Translations under genes and position numbers: made by a program
Assembly (NCBI RefSeq): GCF_016595675.1
Contig: NZ_JAENJH010000001.1
Span: 310,001-374,000, forward strand
DNA from: Prauserella cavernicola
GTDB taxonomy: Bacteria > Actinomycetota > Actinomycetes > Mycobacteriales > Pseudonocardiaceae
Direction: 5' to 3'
DNA length: 64,000 nucleotides
Shown here: positions 8,519 to 16,914 of the stretch, one piece after another
How the letters are laid out: each line of letters opens with the position of its first letter
Position numbering within the stretch: position 1 is the first letter of the stretch
The notes under the pieces: generated by a model
What the model saw: only the letters and a program-made list of their open reading frames with translations
Databases searched by the model: none
Told to the model about the DNA's origin: nothing

Positions 8519-9946
8519 TCAGCGCACGTCCTCGATGGCGGTGCCCTTGGTCTCCTTGATGAACTTCAGCACGAACGGGATCGACAGCACGGCGAAGGCC
8601 GCGTAGATCCAGTAAGTGACGCTGAGGTTCCACGCGCCCATGCTCGGGAACGACACCGTGACGATCCAGTTGGCGACCCAGTTGGCCGCCGTGCCGACGG
8701 CGAGCGCGGCCTCCCGGATGCGCAGCGGGAACATCTCGCCGAGCAGGACCCACAGGATCACACCCCACGACAGCGCGAACGACAGGACGAACACGTTGGC
8801 GAACACCAGCGCGACCGGTCCCCACACACCGGGCAGCCGCAGCGCGCCGTCGACGGTCACCGCGTTGCCGAACGCGATCGCGGCGACGCCGAGGCCGATC
8901 GCCATGCCCACGGAACCGATGAGCAACAACGGTTTCCGGCCGATCCGGTCGATGAACGCGATGGCGATCAACGTACCGATGATGTTGATGGTCGGGCTCA
9001 CCATCGAGATCAGCAGCGAGTCGGTGTTCTGGCCGACCGAGTGCCACAGCGTGTCCGAGTAGTAGAAGATCACGTTGATGCCGACGAACTGCTGGAAGGC
9101 GGCCAGCGCGATCCCGATCCACACGATCGGGAGCAGCCCGAGCTTGCCGCCGAGGATGTCGCGGATCGCGGGCCTGCGCTCGGTGCTCAGCTCCCGCCGG
9201 ATGTCGGCGAGCTTCGCGTCGGCGTCGGCGCCGTCGCCCTCGACCTGGGCGAGCACCGCGCGCGCCTGGTCGAACCTGCCCATCGAGACGAGGTAGTGCG
9301 GCGACTCGGGGATGATCGACGCGAGGACGAAGTAGATGACCGCCGGCACCGCGGCCGCACCGAGCATCCACTGCCACGCCTCGACCCCGCCGAGCATGCC
9401 GTTGATGTCGTGCGTGCCATCGGCCCCGATGGGCGAAGAGTCCTTGATGAACCAGTTCACGAGCGCCGAACTGCCGATGCCGAGCACGATGGCCAGCTGC
9501 TGCAGCGACGCCAGCCTGCCCCGGTAGGCCGGTGGCGCTACCTCCGCGATGTAGGCGGGCCCGATCACCGAGGCGACACCGATCGCGACGCCGCCGACGA
9601 CGCGCCAGATCGCCAGATCCCAGACACTGAACGGGAACATCGCGCCGATCGCGCTGACGAAGAAGAGGATCGCGGCCAGCTTCATGGTGCGGATGCGGCC
9701 GGCGCGTCGCGACAGCACGCCGCCGAACCACGCACCCACTGCGGAGCCGATGAGCGCCGAGGACACCGTGAGGCCGGTGATTGCCTCACCGACGTCGAAA
9801 TGTCGTTGGATTCCGAGTACCGCGCCGTTGATGTTCGAACTGTCGTAACCGAACAGGAATCCGCCGACGGCGGCGGCCCCGGCGATGAAGACGACGTGCG
9901 CGAGATGTTGCTGGCCGGTGCGTTCACCGGCCGATGACGTGCTCAC
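8519..9946 (-). CDS. MFS sugar porter (sugar:H+ symporter)
   Basis: 475 residues with about 12 membrane segments. Sugar-porter signatures are present: GFLFGYDSSNINGA in TM1, the loop after TM2 (SRRAGRIRTMK), PESPHYLVSMGR after TM6, and QQFVGINVIFYYSDTLW in TM7, close to PESPRYL and QQxxGINxxxYY of XylE/GlcP/GLUT proteins. The start is GTG at 9946 behind AGGAG. Uptake of a hexose or pentose driven by protons is expected; the sugar cannot be read. It stands alone, convergent with the STAS gene (24 bases apart), and its promoter shares the 189-base gap with the antiporter gene. Confidence 0.9.
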   Translation of the reverse strand: MSTSSAGERTGQQHLAHVVFIAGAAAVGGFLFGYDSSNINGAVLGIQRHFDVGEAITGLTVSSALIGSAVGAWFGGVLSRRAGRIRTMKLAAILFFVSAIGAMFPFSVWDLAIWRVVGGVAIGVASVIGPAYIAEVAPPAYRGRLASLQQLAIVLGIGSSALVNWFIKDSSPIGADGTHDINGMLGGVEAWQWMLGAAAVPAVIYFVLASIIPESPHYLVSMGRFDQARAVLAQVEGDGADADAKLADIRRELSTERRPAIRDILGGKLGLLPIVWIGIALAAFQQFVGINVIFYYSDTLWHSVGQNTDSLLISMVSPTINIIGTLIAIAFIDRIGRKPLLLIGSVGMAIGLGVAAIAFGNAVTVDGALRLPGVWGPVALVFANVFVLSFALSWGVILWVLLGEMFPLRIREAALAVGTAANWVANWIVTVSFPSMGAWNLSVTYWIYAAFAVLSIPFVLKFIKETKGTAIEDVR

Positions 9947-10135
9947 AACCCACTCCTACTTCGGGCGTTGTCTGCTGACCCATCTGGAGTAACCGTACGA
10001 GTGGTCCGGACCATGTCGGGTGTTCCGGTGACGTGTCACACGCTCGTGTTCCCCCGGTCGGGACTACCCGCGGACCCGGTGTCCGACACGGCGAATTACC
10101 GGATGCCCTCCTCTGGGTGAGGCGATGATGGAGCG

Positions 10136-11998
10136 ATGAAGGTCGCGGCCGAACTGTCGGGCCTGGTCGTCGCGGTGCTCGTGGTCGCGGCGCTGGCACG
10201 GCGGCTCAACTGGTCGGCGCCGCTCTGCCTGGTCGTGGTCGGTGTCGGTCTGTCCTATGTGCCCGGTGTGCCCGAATTCGACCTGCACCCGCAACTGGTT
10301 CTGGTCGGCCTGCTGCCGCCGTTGCTGTACGCGACGGCCATCCGCTCGTCCCTGATCGACTTCCGAGCCAACCGCGGTGCGATCGCGCTGTTGTCGGTGG
10401 GGCTCGTCGTGTTCACGGCGGTCGGTGTGGGTGTGCTGGCGTGGCTGATCGTGCCCGGACTGCCCCTGGCGGCGGGCATCGCGCTGGGCGCCGTGGTGGC
10501 TCCTCCCGACGCGGTCGCCGCGAGCGCGGTGGCCCGCAGGGTCGGCCTGCCGCGCCGGATCGTGCGGCTGCTGGAGGGCGAGAGCTTGTTCAACGACGCC
10601 GCCGCGCTGGTCACCCTGCGCACCGCCATCGCGGCCATCGGCGGGTCGGTGACGGTGTGGCAGACGGGCGCGCAGTTCCTCGTCGCGGCCGTCGGTGGAA
10701 TCGTGGCGGGCCTCGTCGTCGGCGTCGGTGCGGCACAGTTGCGGGCCAGGATGGACGACCCGGTGCTCGACACGGCGTTCTCGTTCGCGCTGCCGTTCCT
10801 CGCCTACCTGCCCGCCGAGGTGGTCCACGGCTCCGGCGTGCTGGCCGTCGTGACGACGGGGCTGATCGTCGGCCACCAGACGCCGGCGGTGCTGTCCGGC
10901 CCTTCGCGCCTGGCCAGCAGACTGAACTGGCAGACGGTGCAGTTCCTGCTCGAGAACATGGTCTTCCTGCTCATCGGCCTGCAGTTGCGCCGCATCCTCG
11001 CCGAGGTGGCGGGCAGCGGCCTGACATCGCCGACCATCGTGGTGATCTGCGGAGCCGTGCTGGCGTCGACCATCGCGCTGCGGTTCGTGTGGATGTTCGG
11101 GATCGCGCTGCTGCGCAGGATCGCCGGGGCCCACGTCTGGCCCTGGCGGTACTCGACCGTCATCGCCTGGGCGGGCATGCGCGGCGTGGTCACCCTCGCG
11201 GCGGCGTTCGCCCTGCCCACCGACACTCCGCACCGGGGCGTGCTCGTGCTCGCGGCGTTCGTCGTCGTGGCGGGCACACTGCTGGTGCAGGGCACGACAC
11301 TGCCGGTGCTGGTGCGCAGGCTCCGGCTGCCCGCACCGGACCCGGCCGCCGACGCGCTCCAGGAAGCCGCCCTGCTGGACGAGATGACGCGTGCGGGGCT
11401 GGAGCGGCTCGAGCGGGTCCGTCAACCCGAGGACCCGGAGGAGGTCGTGCGGCGGCTGCACGAGCGCGTGCGCCACCGCTCGGACGAGGCGTGGGAGCAG
11501 CTCGGCAGCCGAAGCGGCGGCCAGGGGGAGACGCCGAGCGGGGCCTACCGGCGGCTGAGGCTGGAAATGCTGGAGGCCGAACGGCTGGAGTTCCTCACCG
11601 CACGGGGTGAACGCCGCTACGACGACGCCGTGCTGGAACGGATTCTCGACCTCATGGACATCGAGGAGTCTATGCTCGACCACGTGTCCGACGACACTGA
11701 CGAGAGCGAGCGGGAGCTGACCACCCCCGCCACGTCCAAGCGGTCGTGTGAGCACCTCACGGCCACGTTCCGCGAGGTGGAGCCGAGTTCGCCCGACTCG
11801 TGCCTGGCCTGTCTGGCCGAGCACAGTACGTGGGTGCATCTGCGGTTGTGCCTGGACTGCGGCAACGTCGCGTGCTGCGACTCCTCACCCCGGCGCCACG
11901 CCAGCGCGCACTTCCACGGCTCCGGCCACCCGGTGATGCGCAGCTTCGAGCCCGGCGAGAGCTGGCGCTGGTGTTTCGTCGACCGGCAACTCGGCTGA
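10136..11998 (+). CDS. CPA1-family Na+/H+ antiporter with C-terminal UBP zinc finger
   Basis: 620 residues. Residues 1-400 form a 12-13 helix CPA1 antiporter (NhaP/NHE type) with the ion-site stretch ALGAVVAPPDAVAASAVARR and the diagnostic GESLFNDAAALV. A helical cytoplasmic tail follows. The last 80 residues (CEHL, CLACLAEH, LRLCLDCGNVACCD, HASAHFHGSGHPVM) are a UBP-type zinc finger, a fold known for binding ubiquitin C-termini in eukaryotes but recurrent in actinobacterial antiporters. It probably senses or tethers something in the cytoplasm. The next gene starts nine bases downstream, with its ribosome-binding site overlapping this stop codon. Confidence 0.9.
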   Translation: MKVAAELSGLVVAVLVVAALARRLNWSAPLCLVVVGVGLSYVPGVPEFDLHPQLVLVGLLPPLLYATAIRSSLIDFRANRGAIALLSVGLVVFTAVGVGVLAWLIVPGLPLAAGIALGAVVAPPDAVAASAVARRVGLPRRIVRLLEGESLFNDAAALVTLRTAIAAIGGSVTVWQTGAQFLVAAVGGIVAGLVVGVGAAQLRARMDDPVLDTAFSFALPFLAYLPAEVVHGSGVLAVVTTGLIVGHQTPAVLSGPSRLASRLNWQTVQFLLENMVFLLIGLQLRRILAEVAGSGLTSPTIVVICGAVLASTIALRFVWMFGIALLRRIAGAHVWPWRYSTVIAWAGMRGVVTLAAAFALPTDTPHRGVLVLAAFVVVAGTLLVQGTTLPVLVRRLRLPAPDPAADALQEAALLDEMTRAGLERLERVRQPEDPEEVVRRLHERVRHRSDEAWEQLGSRSGGQGETPSGAYRRLRLEMLEAERLEFLTARGERRYDDAVLERILDLMDIEESMLDHVSDDTDESERELTTPATSKRSCEHLTATFREVEPSSPDSCLACLAEHSTWVHLRLCLDCGNVACCDSSPRRHASAHFHGSGHPVMRSFEPGESWRWCFVDRQLG

Positions 11999-12007
11999 GG
12001 GGGCGAC

Positions 12008-12031
12008 GTGGGGGCCAACGTGGGGGCCAAC
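12008..12031 (+). repeat. Tandem 12-bp duplication over the ligD-pol start
   Basis: Two exact head-to-tail copies of GTGGGGGCCAAC, each beginning with a usable GTG in the same frame. GAGGGGG at the upstream stop codon suits the first copy. The duplication adds four residues (MGAN) and creates two candidate starts. Confidence 0.8.
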
Positions 12032-12988
12032 GACGAACAGCGCGAGGGTGTGGCGCTCACCAACCTCGACCAGCCGCTGTTCGACGGCGCCGAGGCGACC
12101 AAGCGGGACCTCGTGGACTACCTCGACGCCGTCCACGACCGGATCATCCCCGGCTTGGCGGGCAGGCCGCTGTCGGTGATGCGGGTGTTGCGCGGCCAGC
12201 GGCCGTTCATGCAGAAGAACGTCCCGAAGTACACCCCGGACTGGGTGCGCACGGTGTCGCTGTGGGCGGAGTCGTCGCGGCGGGAGGTCTCCTACGCGCT
12301 GTGCGACGACCGGCGGACGCTGTTGTGGTTCGCCAACCAGCGTGCCGTCGAGTACCACCCGACGCTGGTGACGGCGGGCCGGTGGGACCGGGTGAGTCAC
12401 CTGGTGCTCGACCTCGACCCGCCCGCCGGTGACGGTGATGGTGCACGCGGGTTCGGGCTCGCCGTGCGCGCGGCGCACGTGGTCCGGCAGGCGCTGGCCG
12501 ACGCGGGGCTGACCGGTGTGGTGAAGACCAGCGGCGCCAAGGGCGTCCACGTGTTCGTGCCGGTGTCGGCCGACGTGCCCATCGACGACGTCGCCGGCGC
12601 CACGCGCGCGCTCGCGGCCAGGGCCGAGCGACTCGATCCCGGACTCGCGACCACCGCCTACCTGCGTGAGGACCGTGGTGGCAAGGTCTTCCTCGACTCC
12701 ACGCGCGCGGGCGGGGCCACGGTCGTCGCGGCCTACAGTCCCCGGCTGCGGCCGGGGACGCCGGTGTCGTTCCCGGTCGCCTGGGAGGACCTCGATGCGG
12801 TCATGCCGCGCGACTTCACCGTGCGCACCGCGCCGGCGTTGCTGGGTGCACGCGATCCCTGGGCCGAGTGGATGCCCGCGCCGCAGTCGCTGCCCGCGGA
12901 CCTGCTGGAGCAGGGCAGAGCGATCCCGGTCGCCAGGGTGGCCGCGATGCACGAGGGCAAGCGGCGCGCCCGTGCCCGGCGTGACTGA
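12008..12988 (+). CDS. LigD-type polymerase/primase domain protein (stand-alone)
   Basis: 326 residues matching only the polymerase domain of the NHEJ ligase LigD, with no ligase or phosphoesterase domain. Key parts: RPFMQKN near 70, the catalytic metal-binding motif LVLDLDPP near 140, and KTSGAKGVHVFVP near 178, with the His and Ser that contact the incoming nucleotide in the archaeo-eukaryotic primase fold. Proteins of this kind fill in or extend ends, often with ribonucleotides, during Ku-dependent end joining or base-excision repair. Start GTG 12008 or GTG 12020: the two lie in tandem 12-bp copies. No ku gene is in view. It is co-oriented with the antiporter nine bases upstream, but a functional link is not obvious. 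Confidence 0.9.
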   Translation: MGANVGANDEQREGVALTNLDQPLFDGAEATKRDLVDYLDAVHDRIIPGLAGRPLSVMRVLRGQRPFMQKNVPKYTPDWVRTVSLWAESSRREVSYALCDDRRTLLWFANQRAVEYHPTLVTAGRWDRVSHLVLDLDPPAGDGDGARGFGLAVRAAHVVRQALADAGLTGVVKTSGAKGVHVFVPVSADVPIDDVAGATRALAARAERLDPGLATTAYLREDRGGKVFLDSTRAGGATVVAAYSPRLRPGTPVSFPVAWEDLDAVMPRDFTVRTAPALLGARDPWAEWMPAPQSLPADLLEQGRAIPVARVAAMHEGKRRARARRD

Positions 12989-13130
12989 GCGTCCACAGTG
13001 GAGCACATGCTGACCACAACGGCGTAACGTGCCGCAGCCGAACGGAGCAGGCTCGGGTGGCGAAGCGGCGAATTCCACCGGGGTGGCGGCTTGTCGCGTT
13101 TCGCGCGCGGATTCCGGGGAAGCCCTGCCC

Positions 13131-13430
13131 ATGCCAAGGTCAGGAATTCACCGCAGTCGTACCACCGCAGGGCGAATTGTCACAGGAATCGGCACACTCT
13201 TCGCCCTGATCGAAGCCTGTCACATCCTGCTCGTGGTCCTCGGAGCCAATGCCGCGAACGGATTCGCGACCTTCATCCGGTCACTGGCCGAGCCACTGGC
13301 GCTGTTCTTCCCTGGACTGTTCCCCATTGCGGAGCCGAAGCTGGCCGTGCTGGTCAACTATGGGCTGGCGGCGGTGTTCTGGCTCGTTGTCACCGGGCTG
13401 CTGGCGAAGGTGCTCGGCGGGACCCGCTGA
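13131..13430 (+). CDS. Small membrane protein, unknown function
   Basis: 99 residues with two strongly hydrophobic segments: ATFIRSLAEPLALFFPGLFPI (about 48-68) and LVNYGLAAVFWLVVTGLLAKVLG (about 75-97), plus a weaker one at about 15-40 (IVTGIGTLFALIEACHILLVVLGA). The arrangement resembles small actinobacterial integral membrane proteins, but I recognise no family. ATG 13131 is preferred; an upstream GTG at 13029 would add 34 residues of no evident structure. Its last 150 bases lie opposite the 3' end of the MerR gene, so one reading of the overlap may be shorter than drawn. Confidence 0.6.
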   Translation: MPRSGIHRSRTTAGRIVTGIGTLFALIEACHILLVVLGANAANGFATFIRSLAEPLALFFPGLFPIAEPKLAVLVNYGLAAVFWLVVTGLLAKVLGGTR

Positions 13431-13745
13431 GGGCTGGGGGCCAGTGAGGAGTCTCGCGCGCAGCTCGGCGGCCTCCCGCCGGGCGTGCGCGAGTTCGTGC
13501 TCCAGCCAGAGGATGCGCCGGGCCGCCGCGAGGTTGTGGCCCTCGTCGAACAGTTCCCGCAGCCTGCCCGCCTGGCCGAGCTGATGGCGCGAGTAGCGCC
13601 GGTGACCGCCGCGGGAGCGTTCGGGCGACAGCACGCCCGCGTTGTCCAGACTGCGCAGGAAAGGTTGTTCCACGCCCAGGATGTCGGCCGCCTGACCCGT
13701 GGTGTAGGTGGGCCGGTGCTCGTCGTCGAGCTGGTGCAGGTTCAT
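13281..13745 (-). CDS. MerR-family (helix-turn-helix) regulator
   Basis: 154 residues as an open frame. Residues about 12-80 are a MerR-type winged helix (YTTGQAADILGVEQPFLRSLDNAGVLSPERSRGGHRRYSRHQLG), then a coiled-coil helix rich in Glu and Arg. The tail after about residue 105 is polar, low in hydrophobics and lies entirely opposite the membrane-protein gene on the plus strand. Either the genes overlap convergently by 150 bases or the tail is unconstrained. There is no effector-binding domain, as in HspR-like short MerR proteins. It begins 13 bases after DUF6292 ends, so the pair is one operon. Confidence 0.75.
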   Translation of the reverse strand: MNLHQLDDEHRPTYTTGQAADILGVEQPFLRSLDNAGVLSPERSRGGHRRYSRHQLGQAGRLRELFDEGHNLAAARRILWLEHELAHARREAAELRARLLTGPQPSAGPAEHLRQQPGDNEPEHRRQPIVDQHGQLRLRNGEQSREEQRQWLGQ

Positions 13746-13758
13746 GGCGGCCGCCGGG

Positions 13759-14163
13759 CTAGGCGTACCCGGCGAGCAGCCGGGGGAGCTCGTCGGGACT
13801 GCCGGCCGTGCGGAACCGGGGCGGGTCGGGGTGCCTGCTCACGTGGCCCTCGAGCATGCTCGTGGCGAACAGCGCCACGGAGCGCGGCGGCGGCAGCACA
13901 TCGGTGTCCAGATAGGACAGAACGAGCAGTTCGTCGCAACAGCGCGCCTCGACGGCGAGCGCCCAGCCGTTCTCCTCGTCCCACGTCAGTGCGACGTCGA
14001 GCGCGGGAAACGAGCTGAGCCTGCCCTCGAGTGCGAGGTAGGCGTTGACGGGAGGTTCCAGCTGGACGCAGGAGGAGTCACCGCTGAGTCCCATGGCCTC
14101 GCGGACCAGTCGGACGTAGCGGCGCAGTCCCCGCGCCGTGGGTTCATGCTGTTCGAGTTCCAT
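13759..14163 (-). CDS. DUF6292 family protein
   Basis: 134 residues. The pattern YVRLVREAMGL, then VNAYLALEGRLSSFPALDVALTWDEENGWALAVE fits DUF6292, an uncharacterised family common in Pseudonocardiaceae. No catalytic residues can be named. ATG 14163 has GGTGAG seven bases upstream, better than the in-frame GTG at 14175. It is the first gene of a two-gene operon with the MerR regulator; in this family a nearby small DNA-binding protein is common, so a role in regulation is possible but unproven. Confidence 0.7.
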   Translation of the reverse strand: MELEQHEPTARGLRRYVRLVREAMGLSGDSSCVQLEPPVNAYLALEGRLSSFPALDVALTWDEENGWALAVEARCCDELLVLSYLDTDVLPPPRSVALFATSMLEGHVSRHPDPPRFRTAGSPDELPRLLAGYA

Positions 14164-14392
14164 ACGACGTCTCACCGCAGCAGCATCGAAAATGGGGGAG
14201 TTCCGCCGACTGCTTGACGTAAAACCGGATCATACGTGGAAGAAGCAGATCCGCAAGTGCTTCGGCTGACGCTCAGAGTCCATAGTGGATCTTCATGGCG
14301 GAGCGGGCCGCGTGCTGGGAACGGCGGGTGGCTGACCAGATCCCAGCCGTGTCCGGTCGACGCCGGAACCGGTGGAACGCACCGCTTTGGCA

Positions 14393-15277
14393 TCAGTTCT
14401 GCAGCGGCAGCAGGGTGGTGGTGAACTCCTCGACGAAGCGGGGCAGCGGTGTTTCCGGCGATCCGGGGCGGATGACGAACTTCGTGATTCCCGCCACGAT
14501 GTGGCGTTCGATCAGCTCCCGCGCGTGCGGCCAGCTCGTCGCGACGAGCTCGGCCGGGTCGGTGCCGGGATTGCGCTGCCGGGCGGCCTGTCGCAGCGAG
14601 TCCGGCACGCCGTCGGTCGCGACGGCGAGGGAAAGGCCGAAGTGGTCGGCCTCGATCTCCCTGCCCGCCTAGGCCGCCGCCGCGTCGATGGCCAGCCGGG
14701 CCCTGAGCGCCTCGTCGGGGCTGACGAAGCTGCCGAGCCAGCCGTCGGCCAACCGGCCGATCCGCCGGAACGCGGCGGGAACCGAGCCGCCCAGCCAGAG
14801 GTCCAGCGGCTTCGCGGGCAGCGGGCCGACGCCGAGACCGTCGAGGTCGAAGAACTCGCCGTGGAAGCTCACCTCCTCCTCGGTGAGCAGCAGCCGCAGC
14901 ACGCGCAGGGTCTCGTCGAACACCGCGGCCCTGCGCCCCTCCGGCACGGGAAAGCCCGCCAGTTCGTGCGGACGGGCCGGGCGCAGTCCGAACACCGGCA
15001 GCACCCGCGCGGGCGCCAGCGCGGCGAGCGAGGTGAGCTGCTTGGCCAGGCGCACCGGGTGCCTGCCGGGCAGCACCGCCACGCCGGTGCCGACCTTGAG
15101 CCGCTCGGTCCTGGCGAGCGCGTGGGCCATGCCGACGAACGGCTCGACCTGCGGTGAGGACACGACCTCCGACAGCCACAGCGAGTCGATGCCACGCCGT
15201 TCCAGGTCGTCGACGGCGTCGCCGAACTCCGCCGGTCCGGTCCGCGGGCCGAGCCCGATGCCGATGCGAATCTTCAT
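14393..15277 (-). pseudogene. LLM-class F420-dependent oxidoreductase gene interrupted by one TAG
   Basis: A luciferase-like (TIM-barrel) oxidoreductase, normally about 290 residues, that reduces or oxidises substrates with coenzyme F420. The first part, 202 residues from ATG 15277, carries GIGLGPRTGPAEF, RRGIDSLWLSEV and the LPVFGLRPA and PLDLWLGGSVPAAFRRIGRLADGWLG stretches. A TAG stands at 14669-14671. The same frame then continues with AGREIEADHFGLSL through FVIRPGSPETPLPRFVEEF to TGA at 14393, which is the expected C-terminal part. One substitution (from GAG, CAG, AAG, TGG or similar) explains it; no frameshift is needed. Truncation would remove the last helices of the barrel, so loss of function is likely. 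Readthrough or a sequencing error remain possible. Confidence 0.82.
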
Positions 15278-15332
15278 ACCCGCCTGCAACGTGACCGGCC
15301 CCGGGTCTATGCCGCCCGAGACCGTGCGCCGC

Positions 15333-16094
15333 TCAGTCGGCGATGGACCCGCAGGTGATGTTGAACGTCGTCGCGGTCATCGCGGAGGCGAGGTCGGAGG
15401 CGGCGAACGCGGCCACGTTGCCGACCTCGGCGAAGGTCGCCGCCCGCCGCAGCATCGTCTTCTCCACGATCGAGTCGACGATGGCCTGCCTGCCCTCGAA
15501 GTCCTCTGGCAGCGTCTCGACGATGCCGCCGGTGTGCAGCGTGACCACGCGGATGCCGTACTGGCCCAGCTCGGCGGCGAGCTGACGGCGCAGCACGTCC
15601 ACAGCGCCGAGGGCGACCACGAAGCCGCCGATGGAGTAGTCGCGGATGGGCTGGCCACCGCCGTCACCGCCGAAGGTGAGGATCACGCCCGAGCGCTGCC
15701 GGATCATGTGCCGGGCCGCGGCCCTCGTCGTGAGGAACGTCGTGCGGGTGGCGACGTGGACCGGGCGTTCGAAGTCCCCGAGCGACATCTCCGCGAGCGG
15801 GGTGCCCTGCACGTCGTCGTAGGAGATGACGTTCACCGAGATGTCGACGCTGCCAGCCGAGGCAGCGACGGTGTCGGCGTGCGCGTCCACCGCCGTCTCG
15901 TCGAGCGCGTCCAGGACGGCGGTCTCGGCCCTGCCGCCGGTCTCGCGGATGCGGCCCGCGACCTTGTCCAGCGTCTCGCGCGTGCGGCCCACCAGGTGCA
16001 CGGTGGCGCCCTCCCTGGCGAAGGCGGTGGCCAGTGCGGTGCCGACCGCGCCCGCTCCGCCGTAGACGATCGCGTTCTTGCCTTCGAGCAACAT
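15333..16094 (-). CDS. SDR-family protein lacking the catalytic Ser and Lys
   Basis: 253 residues with an SDR Rossmann fold: YGGAGAVGTALATAF (NAD(P)-binding, residues about 11-25) and VISYDDVQG near the usual NNAG. The active site is altered. Where SDRs have Ser then YxxxK, this protein has ILTFGGDGG and DYSIGGFV, so the Tyr remains but the Lys is Gly and no Ser is placed correctly. It may be a binding protein, or use another mechanism. ATG 16094 has AAGGAG six bases upstream; the ATG seven codons earlier has none. It follows the ArsR/SRPBCC pair on the same strand with a 25-base gap and may be the third gene of that operon. Confidence 0.8.
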   Translation of the reverse strand: MLLEGKNAIVYGGAGAVGTALATAFAREGATVHLVGRTRETLDKVAGRIRETGGRAETAVLDALDETAVDAHADTVAASAGSVDISVNVISYDDVQGTPLAEMSLGDFERPVHVATRTTFLTTRAAARHMIRQRSGVILTFGGDGGGQPIRDYSIGGFVVALGAVDVLRRQLAAELGQYGIRVVTLHTGGIVETLPEDFEGRQAIVDSIVEKTMLRRAATFAEVGNVAAFAASDLASAMTATTFNITCGSIAD

Positions 16095-16119
16095 CGTGGT
16101 CTCCTTGGTGTCCATGAGG

Positions 16120-16914
16120 TCAGTGCGTGAGGTCCTGGGAGCCGAGCCAGTCGGTCCAGCGGCGCAGCTCCGGTCCGGCGTGTGCTTCGGCGCCGGACCC
16201 GTACACGCGGCCGGTGACGTTCACCGACAGCGAGATCCCGTCCATCGGGAAGCTGGAGATGGCGAACAACGCGGGCGCGGGCTCGTGCCCGCGCAGCAGC
16301 AGGAAGTACGGGCCGACGTGCTCGACGGTGCCGGCGAGCGGCGGGGCGGTCGGCGCGGTGCGGAAGGGATCGCCCTCGGTGAGGCCGGTCAGCCCGAGCG
16401 CGGCCGTGAGCCGCGTGGTCACCTCGGCCCGTGCCGACGAGGGCGCGGCGACGGGCACGGTGAGGTCCACCGGGGCGGCGGGCAGGCCCGCGAAGTGCGC
16501 GACGTAGGCCCGCAGGAGCAGCAGCGACATCCGCCAGCCCGCGCCCGCCTCCTCGGCGAAGTGGTCCCACTCGTCGCCGTCGGCGTGGATGCCGCTGACC
16601 ACGCGCACCACACACGTGCCCTGCTCCCGGGCCTCGACGAGGAACTCCGTGGCGACGGTAGGGGCGGGAGCCTCGCCGGGTTCGGTGTAGGCGAGGCGGT
16701 GCGGCGGATCCCACGCGGTGACGACGGCGGAGGCGTCGGGCGCGAACGGCCCGCGGTGCAGGCGGACGGCGCCGCCGACGCCGGGTTCGATGTCGGTGGG
16801 GAAGAACCACGCGGAGCTGCCGGAGCCGGTCGCGATCGCCTGCCAGACCTCGCTGGGGTCGGCCGGGATCTCCAGTTCGGCTCCGCCGCGGTGGACCTCG
16901 CGTTCGTCGCTCAC
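16120..16914 (-). CDS. SRPBCC (AHSA1-like) domain protein
   Basis: 264 residues. The N-terminal 145 residues show the START/Bet v1-like fold used by AHSA1 proteins: LEIPADPSEVWQAIATG, AWFFPTDIEPGVGGAVRL, VVTAWDPPHRLAYTE, FAEEAGAGWRMSLLLLRAYVAHF. The rest is a second, less clear half of similar composition, possibly a divergent repeat. Its GTG start (16914) overlaps the ArsR stop in a GTGA, so the two are translationally coupled. ArsR-AHSA1 pairs are frequent in actinobacteria; the ligand is unknown. Confidence 0.82.
   Translation of the reverse strand: MSDEREVHRGGAELEIPADPSEVWQAIATGSGSSAWFFPTDIEPGVGGAVRLHRGPFAPDASAVVTAWDPPHRLAYTEPGEAPAPTVATEFLVEAREQGTCVVRVVSGIHADGDEWDHFAEEAGAGWRMSLLLLRAYVAHFAGLPAAPVDLTVPVAAPSSARAEVTTRLTAALGLTGLTEGDPFRTAPTAPPLAGTVEHVGPYFLLLRGHEPAPALFAISSFPMDGISLSVNVTGRVYGSGAEAHAGPELRRWTDWLGSQDLTH

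Noticed and set aside
10028-10039. GTGAC-GT-GTCAC palindrome before the antiporter gene
   Set aside because: Short arms, GC-rich background and no regulator nearby; not enough to call an operator.
14172-15179. Long minus-strand frame overlapping the F420-type oxidoreductase
   Set aside because: Off-frame shadow; the family motifs are in the frame with the TAG.
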